Shown here in pieces: positions 57,789-64,000 of a stretch of 64,000 nt of DNA (the stretch's first letter is position 1; each line of letters begins with the position of its first letter). A program made the position numbers and the translations under genes. This DNA comes from Novosphingopyxis iocasae (lineage in GTDB: Bacteria; Pseudomonadota; Alphaproteobacteria; Sphingomonadales; Sphingomonadaceae). The DNA is taken from assembly GCF_014334095.1 (NCBI RefSeq), contig NZ_CP060495.1, forward strand, positions 643,001-707,000, read 5' to 3'. The notes under the pieces are model-generated. The model ran no database searches and was not told where the DNA came from. It saw only the letters and a list, made by a program, of their open reading frames with translations.

Positions 57789-59343
57789 CGGTCGCCTCCA
57801 ATTCCAATCGCGGAAAAATGCCCTCGGGTTTGCCAAGCGGCGCACCGGCGGCGCGTGCCTGGTACCAATTCTGATCAGCGATATCGCGCCAGTTGCGGGC
57901 TTCGATACCCATTTGATCGAGCAGCTTCTGGGCTGCATCCGGAACGATCGGAGCAATCGCTATCGCCAGCGTGCGGATGCAAATGAAAAGCTGGCTCAAA
58001 ACCGCCGCCATCCGTTCGGGATCGGTTTTCTTGAGTGTCCAGGGCGCTTGCTCATCGACATATTGATTGCACGCGAACACCGCCCGGATCCACGCCTCGA
58101 GACCGTGCGAGAACGTAAAGCGCTCGAATGCCTCCGGCAGTTCCTCACCGCACGCATTCTGGACGAGCGCCTGAAGCTCACGATCAGCTTCTGTCGGCTC
58201 CCATCCAGTAGCTAGTTTGCCATCCAGGTTCTTGTGGATCATCGACAATGTCCGCTGCGCGAGATTGCCGAAGCTGTTTGCGAGGTCAGCATTTGCGCGG
58301 GTCACGATGGCCTCATCCGAAATGCTGCCGTCCTGCCCGAAACTGACGTCCCGCATCAGGAAATAGCGAATGGCGTCCGATCCGAAGCGATCTGCCAACG
58401 CGATGGGATCGGTGACATTGCCGAGCGATTTGGATTCCTTCTGCCCGCGATTGAGGATGAACCCATGAGCGTGCACCTGATGCGGCAACTCGATCCCCGC
58501 GCTCAGCAGGAACGCCGGCCAGTAAACCGCATGAAAGCGCACGATGTCCTTGCCGATCAGGTGGACATTCGCGGGCCAGAATTTTTCGACCAGTGCATCC
58601 TTGTCGTCCGGAAAGCCAAGGCCGCTCAAATAATTGGTGAGCGCATCGATCCAGACATACATCACATGATCCGGATCATCCGGCACCGGCACGCCCCAAT
58701 CGAAACTGGTGCGAGAGATAGATAGGTCGTTGAGGCCACCTTCGACAAAGCGGATGACCTCGTTGCGGCGGCTATCAGGCTGAATGAACTCCGGATGGTC
58801 CGCATACAGTGCCAGCAGACGCTCTTGATAGGCTGAAAGACGGAAGAACCAGCTTTCCTCGACCGTCCATTCCACCGGCGTTCCCTGCGGGGAGAGCTTC
58901 GCGCCCCCTTCCCCGTCCAGCAGTTCGCCCTCCGCATAATAAGCTTCGTCGCGAACCGAATACCATCCTTCGTAGCGGTCCCGATACAGATCGCCGCTCG
59001 CTTCCATACGCTTCCAGATTTCCTGCGCGGCGATGTGGTTGGCGTCCTCGCTCGTGCTGATAAACCGATCATAGCTGATCCGGTAGCGCTCACACAGCTC
59101 AGTGAAGTGGGGCGTCATCTGTGCCGCGAATTCGGACGGATCGAGGCCCTTTTCGCGCGCGGTCTTCACCATCTTCAGGCCATGGACGTCGACGCCGGTC
59201 TGGAAACGGACCTCGCGTCCCTGGGAGCGGCGGAAACGGGCGATGACGTCGGCCGCAATCCCTTCATAGGCGTGGCCGATATGCGGCTTGCCATTGGGAT
59301 AATTGATCGCGGTGGTGACGTAGAATGGGCTGGTGTCGGTCAT
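57775..59343 (-). CDS. metG: Methionyl-tRNA synthetase
   Basis: 522 residues, class I synthetase for methionine. The HIGH motif is at residues 21-24 (KPHIGHAYE). The KMSKS-equivalent loop reads KESKS (302-306) in GQKESKSLGNV, with Glu for the usual Met. The zinc-knuckle Cys residues of the connective peptide are absent (short form). The anticodon-binding helical domain carries AFERFTFSHGLEAWIRAVFACNQYVDEQAPW. ATG at 59343 overlaps the holB stop (ATGA). Confidence 0.96.
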   Translation of the reverse strand: MTDTSPFYVTTAINYPNGKPHIGHAYEGIAADVIARFRRSQGREVRFQTGVDVHGLKMVKTAREKGLDPSEFAAQMTPHFTELCERYRISYDRFISTSEDANHIAAQEIWKRMEASGDLYRDRYEGWYSVRDEAYYAEGELLDGEGGAKLSPQGTPVEWTVEESWFFRLSAYQERLLALYADHPEFIQPDSRRNEVIRFVEGGLNDLSISRTSFDWGVPVPDDPDHVMYVWIDALTNYLSGLGFPDDKDALVEKFWPANVHLIGKDIVRFHAVYWPAFLLSAGIELPHQVHAHGFILNRGQKESKSLGNVTDPIALADRFGSDAIRYFLMRDVSFGQDGSISDEAIVTRANADLANSFGNLAQRTLSMIHKNLDGKLATGWEPTEADRELQALVQNACGEELPEAFERFTFSHGLEAWIRAVFACNQYVDEQAPWTLKKTDPERMAAVLSQLFICIRTLAIAIAPIVPDAAQKLLDQMGIEARNWRDIADQNWYQARAAGAPLGKPEGIFPRLELEATDAGR

Positions 59344-60341
59344 TGCCGTGCATCCCTATGGGCAGAGAGGCCTGCCAGCAACCGCGCCATGCGAAAAACC
59401 ACACTCTGCTTGTCCAGCGTAAGCGGGACAGCGCGTGCGGCAAGGTCGCTGGCCTCACGCCAGGCATCAATTACTGGGGCCACATTGGCGGGGGGGGTCT
59501 CGCGCGCGATGGCTGCGAAATAAGCAGGCGCCTGCTCCAGAAAGGCGAGATATCGCTCATTCGCGGCTTTCAGCGAAAGCTTTTGCGCAAGTCCGGATCC
59601 CAGGCTGCCGCTGCGATCGCCCTCGCGGTAAATCTGCGACAGCTGCCGGTCGAGCGCACCCAAGTCGAGCCCGTGCATGGCAATCGCGCGGCCCGGTGAT
59701 CCTTCCGCGGCGAGGATCAGCGCCGCAAGGTCCTGGTCCGGCAGATCGGGCAGCGCAGAACGCAGGAAAGCATCCATCTGTTCATCGCTCAAGGGGTCGA
59801 AACGCTGAACCCGGCAGCGCGAACGAATTGTCGGAAGCAGTCGCTGCGGTGCATGTGAAACTAGGAAAAACACAGTGTTTTCCGGTGGTTCTTCCAAGTT
59901 TTTCAGAAGCGCGTTGGCACCGCTGCGCTCCAGATCATCAGCGGCATCCACTATGATGACACGCCGCGGCGCGATCGACGTCTTACCGCCGAGCAATGGC
60001 TGCAGCGATCGCACCTGATCGACGCTGATATTGCGCTTGAGATCCGCCTCATCGCTGACATCTTCCGGATCGAGCCCGTCCTTCTTGGGCAAGCGCTGCA
60101 AAATCTTAAGGTCGGGGTGCGATCCGGCGCGGATCAACGCAGCTGCCTGGCCTTCTTGGGAAGCGGAAAAACCTTCGAATCCATCATTATCGCTCAGAAG
60201 CAACCGCGCGGCGCGTAGCGCGAAACTGGCTTTGCCCATGCCCTTAGGCCCGCTCAGAAGCCAGGCGTGGTGAAGCCGTCCTTCGTCCAAACCGGCGAGA
60301 ACCGCCGCTTCCGCGCGATCATGTCCGATGAAGTTCGCCAT
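59340..60341 (-). CDS. holB: DNA polymerase III subunit delta'
   Basis: 333 residues, part of the clamp loader. An altered P-loop-like motif SGPKGMGKASFALRAARLLL starts it; DNA-loader family features VDAADDLERSGANALLKNLEEPPENTVFFLVSH and LPTIRSRCRVQRFDPL follow. The delta-prime subunit does not hydrolyse ATP, which fits the imperfect Walker site. The start at 60341 (MANFIGHDRAE) is chosen over the long upstream open frame, which runs over tmk. Spaced four bases from the tmk stop. Confidence 0.94.
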   Translation of the reverse strand: MANFIGHDRAEAAVLAGLDEGRLHHAWLLSGPKGMGKASFALRAARLLLSDNDGFEGFSASQEGQAAALIRAGSHPDLKILQRLPKKDGLDPEDVSDEADLKRNISVDQVRSLQPLLGGKTSIAPRRVIIVDAADDLERSGANALLKNLEEPPENTVFFLVSHAPQRLLPTIRSRCRVQRFDPLSDEQMDAFLRSALPDLPDQDLAALILAAEGSPGRAIAMHGLDLGALDRQLSQIYREGDRSGSLGSGLAQKLSLKAANERYLAFLEQAPAYFAAIARETPPANVAPVIDAWREASDLAARAVPLTLDKQSVVFRMARLLAGLSAHRDARQ

Positions 60342-60345
60342 CACG

Positions 60346-60972
60346 TCACGAGATATAGTCGCCGAGCGCCGAAACCAAAGCGCGGGTGACCTCTTCCGGC
60401 GGCCCGCTTGCTTCAATTCGACGAAAGCGATCCGGTTCGGCCGCAGCGTAGCGGCGGAACGCGCCGGCGACATCGGCATGGAACTGCTCGTCCCGCCCGC
60501 CGATGCGATCGCCCGCCCCGCCATCGCGACGATGGGCGCGTCGTCCTGCCTCGCCCCCTGGCAGTTCCAGCAACAAAACGCGATCGGGCAATAATCCGTC
60601 GCTGCCAATGCGGTGCAAGGTCATCAAATCATCGTCCGGCAGTCCGCTGGCCGATTGATAGGCACGCGAGCTGTCGACATAACGGTCGCTCAAGACCCAT
60701 TGGCCCTGTTCGATTGCCGGGCGGATCAGCTTGGCGACATGATCGGCACGCGCCGCGGCAAATAGTAATGCCTCGCTCTCCGGCGTCCAGCGATCTGCCG
60801 CTCCTTCCAGCAGCAAATTGCGGATCGCCTCGGCCCCCACCGTTCCGCCGGGCTCGCGTGTGGTAACCACATCGATGCCGCGGCGCGAAAGGTCGGCGGC
60901 CAGCGCCTTCACCTGCGTGGACTTGCCGGTCCCCTCGCCCCCCTCCAGTGCGATGAAACGGCCCCGTTCCAT
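60346..60972 (-). CDS. tmk: Thymidylate kinase
   Basis: 208 residues. Phosphorylates dTMP to dTDP. The P-loop is GGEGTGKST (11-19), the DRY-type motif is LSDRYVDSSRAYQ, and TTREPGGTVGAEAIR is the base and phosphate site. The LID region (EAGRRAHRRDGGAGDRIGG) is Arg and Gly rich, the form without the P-loop catalytic Arg. Its ATG overlaps the dacA stop by one base (TGATG). Confidence 0.95.
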   Translation of the reverse strand: MERGRFIALEGGEGTGKSTQVKALAADLSRRGIDVVTTREPGGTVGAEAIRNLLLEGAADRWTPESEALLFAAARADHVAKLIRPAIEQGQWVLSDRYVDSSRAYQSASGLPDDDLMTLHRIGSDGLLPDRVLLLELPGGEAGRRAHRRDGGAGDRIGGRDEQFHADVAGAFRRYAAAEPDRFRRIEASGPPEEVTRALVSALGDYIS

Positions 60973-62108
60973 CAGGCGAAAAGCGACAGGAAGCCGTTCC
61001 AGATGCGGGAAAAAATGCCGGCCTCGCCGACATCCTCGCCCGCCACCAGCGGCATTTGTTGGGTCGATCCGTCCGCCGTGGTCACGATCAGGTCCGCCAC
61101 CTTGTCGCCCTTCGCGATCGGCGCGGTGAGCGGCCCCTCATAGCGCACCGCGACTTTGTAATCGCCGCCCTGCGTCGCCGGCAGCGTCACGGCCAGATCG
61201 CGCGGTGCAACAAGCGGAACGCTGCGAGAGCCGCCCTGTTGCACCTTCGCTTCAATGACTTCCGTACCCTTTTTATAGAGGGGCTTAGTCGTCCATGCAC
61301 CGAAGCCCCAGTTCATGAAGGCAACGGATTCCTTGATACGGTTGTTATAGGTGTCGAGTCCGGCGACGACCGCCACCAAGCGGCGGCCATTCTGTTCGGC
61401 CGATCCGGTAAATCCATAGCCGGCCTCTTCAGTGTGGCCGGTCTTGAGCCCGTCGGCACCTTGCACCTTGCCGATCAGCGGATTGCGGTTGGGCTGTTTA
61501 ATCCCCTGCCAGGTGAAGTTATGCTGCCCGTAATATTCTTCGTAGAGTTTCGGATGTTCCTCGATCGTCGCCTTGGCTAGCGTGGCCAGGTCTTTCGCGG
61601 TCACATAGGTTACGCCTTCGTCGGGCCAGCCGTTCGTATTGCCGAAATGGCTGTTGCTCATACCGATCTTGCGAGCCTTCTCGTTCATCATACCGACGAA
61701 CGCCTGCTCCGAGCCGGCAAGCCCCTTGGCCAGAACCACGGTGGCGTCATTGCCCGAAAGCGTCACGATGCCGTGCAGCAGATTGCGCACCGAAACCTGT
61801 TCGTTGACGCCAAGAAACATGGACGATCCACGATTATTCCATTCGCGCCAGGAATCCTCGCCGACCAGAATTTTCTTGTCGGCGTTCACCTTGCCGCTGT
61901 CGATCAGATCGAAAGCGACCAGCACCGTCATCATCTTGGCCATCGAGGCCGGGGGCATTCGCTTGTCCGCAGCGCGCGAATAGAGCACCGCGCCGGAGCT
62001 CAGATCGACCATATATGCGATCGGAGCTGTGCTGTCATAACTCGGTGCCTGGGCGGAGGCGGGAACGGCAAGCGTAAGGGCGGCGGCGAGACTGAGGAAA
62101 TGGCGCAT
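60972..62108 (-). CDS. dacA: D-alanyl-D-alanine carboxypeptidase (PBP5/6-type)
   Basis: 378 residues. Signal peptide MRHFLSLAAALTLAVPASA. Penicillin-binding motifs: nucleophile Ser55 with Lys58 (PASMAKMM), S118-G-N120 (SGNDAT) and K222-T-G (LKTGHTEEAGY). A C-terminal PBP5_C beta domain (from about 285) and an amphipathic helix at the very end (IFSRIWNGFLSLF) anchor it to the membrane. It trims the terminal D-Ala of peptidoglycan stems. Precedes tmk with one base of overlap, after rlpA by 41 bases. Confidence 0.96.
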   Translation of the reverse strand: MRHFLSLAAALTLAVPASAQAPSYDSTAPIAYMVDLSSGAVLYSRAADKRMPPASMAKMMTVLVAFDLIDSGKVNADKKILVGEDSWREWNNRGSSMFLGVNEQVSVRNLLHGIVTLSGNDATVVLAKGLAGSEQAFVGMMNEKARKIGMSNSHFGNTNGWPDEGVTYVTAKDLATLAKATIEEHPKLYEEYYGQHNFTWQGIKQPNRNPLIGKVQGADGLKTGHTEEAGYGFTGSAEQNGRRLVAVVAGLDTYNNRIKESVAFMNWGFGAWTTKPLYKKGTEVIEAKVQQGGSRSVPLVAPRDLAVTLPATQGGDYKVAVRYEGPLTAPIAKGDKVADLIVTTADGSTQQMPLVAGEDVGEAGIFSRIWNGFLSLFA

Positions 62109-62149
62109 GAAATTCCGTCGATAGATGGAGTGAGGACAAACAGGTTCGA

Positions 62150-62965
62150 TCAGCGATTCAGGATCATGGCGTCCGAATAGCCCGCCCGGCGCGCCGCTTC
62201 CACCCCTACGCGTGCGGCTTCTCCAGAAGAATAGGGGCCGAGCAGCACCTGCCAGTGACCTGAGCCGCTTGGCCGAATGCTGGCGCCAAGGCGCGAAGCG
62301 AGCCGCGACGCATTGGCCTTCTCCGAAAAACTGGCGACCTGAACATAGAGAACAGAGGATTGCGGCGCGACCTGTTGCGATGACGTCAAGCCGCCGCCTT
62401 GGTTCAATCTGGCCCGCAGACCAGCGATTTCGCGCGGCGATGCGCTGGGCCGGTTAACGCGCTTGCCTTGGCGCAGGCGTCGGCGCTCGCTCTCGACCGG
62501 TTCGACACGCCGGACCCGGACCGGCGCAATCCCTGCTGCCTTGACGCCAAGTTCTTCCGCCGCACCCTCTGAAAGATCGATAATGCGCCCCGCAACAAAT
62601 GGCCCGCGGTCGTTGATGCGCAGAAGGATGGTGCGCCCGGTCTCCAGTGCAGTCACCTCGACATAGCTCGGTAGCGGCAGCGTGCGGTGCGCGCCGGTGA
62701 TCGCGGACTTGTGAAAAGGCTCGCCCCGCGCCGTCGCTCTCCCCTCATGCGCGCCGCCGTACCAGCTGGCATAGCCTACCGCGTCATAAGCTGGATCATC
62801 GGCGGGGACGTAGGTTGCGCCGCGCACAGTATAGGGAGCGCCGATCTTGACCGGACTGTCGGAAATTTCCCTAAGCTGCGGACCGCCGGAACAGGAAGCC
62901 AGCGCGGCTGACATCAGCCCAAGAAAGATCAGCTTAGCGCTGGATCTGATCAGCAAGAAGGCCAA
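62150..62965 (-). CDS. rlpA: Septal ring lytic transglycosylase RlpA (DPBB and SPOR domains)
   Basis: 271 residues counting from the TTG at 62965; TTG 62956 and ATG 62914 are alternatives. A lipobox LASC (about Cys25) makes it a lipoprotein. The double-psi barrel begins YASWYGGAHEGRATARGEPFH and has ALETGRTILLRINDRGPF with the conserved Asp of RlpA. The C terminus is a SPOR domain (LYVQVASFSEKANASRLASRL), which binds denuded glycan at the septum. It overlaps the end of the upstream transglycosylase gene by 32 bases, favouring a shorter start. Confidence 0.9.
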   Translation of the reverse strand: MAFLLIRSSAKLIFLGLMSAALASCSGGPQLREISDSPVKIGAPYTVRGATYVPADDPAYDAVGYASWYGGAHEGRATARGEPFHKSAITGAHRTLPLPSYVEVTALETGRTILLRINDRGPFVAGRIIDLSEGAAEELGVKAAGIAPVRVRRVEPVESERRRLRQGKRVNRPSASPREIAGLRARLNQGGGLTSSQQVAPQSSVLYVQVASFSEKANASRLASRLGASIRPSGSGHWQVLLGPYSSGEAARVGVEAARRAGYSDAMILNR

Positions 62966-63971
62966 CCCCCATGGCGTAGAAATTCGAGCAATTATAATCC
63001 AGGATCGCGCGGTAATTACCGGTGAGCAGATAGGCCGTGTTGCCGGGGCCGTCGGGCTCCAGCAGCGTGGCGAGGATCCTGTCCTTGTCCTGCGGCCAGA
63101 AACCGGCCTGCGGGCGGAAGCCGAGTTGTTCCCATTCGGCCAACGTCATCCAGCGGCTATGCCGTTCGAACACGCGCGGGCAGCGCGTAGGCACGGTCCG
63201 ATTGCGGTAAGCGCTGCGATCAAAACCGGAGGGCACGTCCACCGCAACGCCCCAGGGCCGGTCCGCCCGCCATCCCGCGGCAACCAGATAATTGGCGATC
63301 GACGCCATCGCGTCCGCCTCGCTATCCCAGATGTCGGCAAAGCCGTTGCGGTCCTCGTCTACCGCGAGGCGCAAATAAACAGACGGCAGGAATTGCGGCT
63401 TGCCCATGGCGCCGGCCCAGCTGCCGGTCAATTTGGTGCGCGGAACGCCCCGATCGACCATCTTGAGCGCTGCTATCGCCTCCCCCTCGAACAAGGCACG
63501 GCGGCGTCCTTCATAAGCGAGCGTCGCCAGCGCGCTGATCGTATCGAAATTGCCGGTATAGCTGCCGAAATTGCTCTCCTTGCCGTAGATCGCGAGAATG
63601 ATGCCAGGCGGCACACCCAGTTCGCGCTCGATCTGATCAAGCTGGGGACGCAATTCGCGATATTTATCGCGGCCCGGCCCGGCCTTGCCGATAATAGCGC
63701 GCTGCTCATCCGACCCGGTAAACATCGGGATCGCACCGCTCCCCCCGCCCCCGCTCGCCTTCTGGTCGATGCGGATCGCGGTTTCGCTGAACGTAAGCGT
63801 GGGCAGAACGCGGTCGAGCGTAGCGGCGCTCACGCCTTCTGCCAGCGCAGCGGCGCGCAGCTGCGTCAGATAGGCCTGAAAGCCCGCAGCATCCTGCGCG
63901 AACGCCGGTTGAGAGCTGGCCAGCATCAGCGATGCAAGACCTGTGACGATTGCCAGAACAATACGCGGCAT
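62934..63971 (-). CDS. Lytic murein transglycosylase, MltB family
   Basis: 345 residues. Signal peptide MPRIVLAIVTGLASLMLASSQPAFA. The catalytic Glu132 is in IYGKESNFGSYTGNFD. MltB-type blocks include GGSGAIPMF-like ring start, AGAMGKPQFLPSVYLRLAVDEDRNGFADIWDSEADAMASIANYL and the PQDKDRILATLLEPDGPGNTAYLLTGNYRAILDYN tail. It cleaves glycan strands to anhydro-MurNAc products. First visible gene of the long leftward operon; 29 bases upstream of it the window ends. Confidence 0.95.
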   Translation of the reverse strand: MPRIVLAIVTGLASLMLASSQPAFAQDAAGFQAYLTQLRAAALAEGVSAATLDRVLPTLTFSETAIRIDQKASGGGGSGAIPMFTGSDEQRAIIGKAGPGRDKYRELRPQLDQIERELGVPPGIILAIYGKESNFGSYTGNFDTISALATLAYEGRRRALFEGEAIAALKMVDRGVPRTKLTGSWAGAMGKPQFLPSVYLRLAVDEDRNGFADIWDSEADAMASIANYLVAAGWRADRPWGVAVDVPSGFDRSAYRNRTVPTRCPRVFERHSRWMTLAEWEQLGFRPQAGFWPQDKDRILATLLEPDGPGNTAYLLTGNYRAILDYNCSNFYAMGVGLLADQIQR

Positions 63972-64000
63972 GAAGAACTCCCTTGGGCCACAAATCTATG

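Overview
The window reads as a contiguous piece of a GC-rich alphaproteobacterial chromosome, most likely of the order Sphingomonadales. The reasons are gene content and gene order: a pyruvate dehydrogenase beta subunit with its own N-terminal lipoyl domain, an Hfq made of two fused Sm domains (as described for Zymomonas), and the order lipA-coq10-like / pncC-ispDF / dusB-ntrY-ntrX-hfq-hflX / mazG. Genes are tightly packed, very many junctions overlap by 1 or 4 bases (TGATG, TAATG, ATGA, GTGA, TTGA), and no gene-free stretch exceeds about 210 bases. There is no prophage, insertion sequence, CRISPR array or rRNA operon.

Layout. 1-6.4 kb: end of a lipoprotein gene and a GatB/YqeY gene (leftward), then carA - a small low-GC gene - carB (carbamoyl phosphate synthesis), followed by greA. 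6.4-9.2 kb: a rhomboid protease, a DUF4170 gene, and a leftward four-gene operon of small anchored envelope proteins (DUF883/holin-3_6 type). 9.4-12.5 kb: ftsB, pdhA, pdhB. 12.5-15.9 kb: leftward tad-type pilus operon (TadG-like vWA protein and two TadE-like pseudopilins), preceded by a cluster of TTAA boxes resembling CtrA sites. 15.9-20.6 kb: a degenerate phytoene-synthase-like protein, an EF-hand protein, trmFO, an NAD(P)HX dehydratase, a lysoplasmalogenase-like membrane protein and an AbrB-Doc toxin-antitoxin pair. 20.6-27.1 kb: gyrA, a short-chain dehydrogenase, yaaA, a TPR protein and an Lrp/AsnC regulator. 27.1-32.5 kb: a histidine-kinase-like protein with a degenerate ATPase, a polysaccharide deacetylase reading into a tRNA-Ile2 gene, an L,D-transpeptidase-like protein, a thioredoxin-reductase-like flavoprotein and tRNA-Pro. 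32.5-41.6 kb: hydrolases (prolyl oligopeptidase, dienelactone hydrolase, M28 peptidase, esterase), ettA, a gamma-glutamylcyclotransferase-like gene and acylphosphatase. 41.8-45.5 kb: NYN-LOTUS protein, putP, a flavin-binding oxidase-like protein and carbonic anhydrase. 45.5-55.3 kb: lipA and coq10-like, then pncC/ispDF, then dusB-ntrY-ntrX-hfq-hflX. 55.3-64 kb: one long leftward operon from a lytic transglycosylase through rlpA, dacA, tmk, holB, metG, tatD, an MBL hydrolase and a 59-residue membrane protein to mazG.

How the genes fit together. The window is mainly core housekeeping: pyrimidine/arginine precursor synthesis, the pyruvate dehydrogenase E1 component together with lipoyl synthase, tRNA modification and charging, isoprenoid precursors, peptidoglycan maturation and nitrogen/redox two-component signalling. 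The points most worth a second look are the small AT-richer gene wedged exactly between carA and carB, the tandem Hfq whose two halves differ at the RNA-binding rim and distal face, the NtrX that lacks the sigma-54 contact loop, the kinase-like protein with missing ATP-binding boxes, paired REP-like inverted repeats, and the TTAA cluster before the pilus operon. I did not find a clear, wholly new multi-gene system; the best candidates are single genes in unusual settings.
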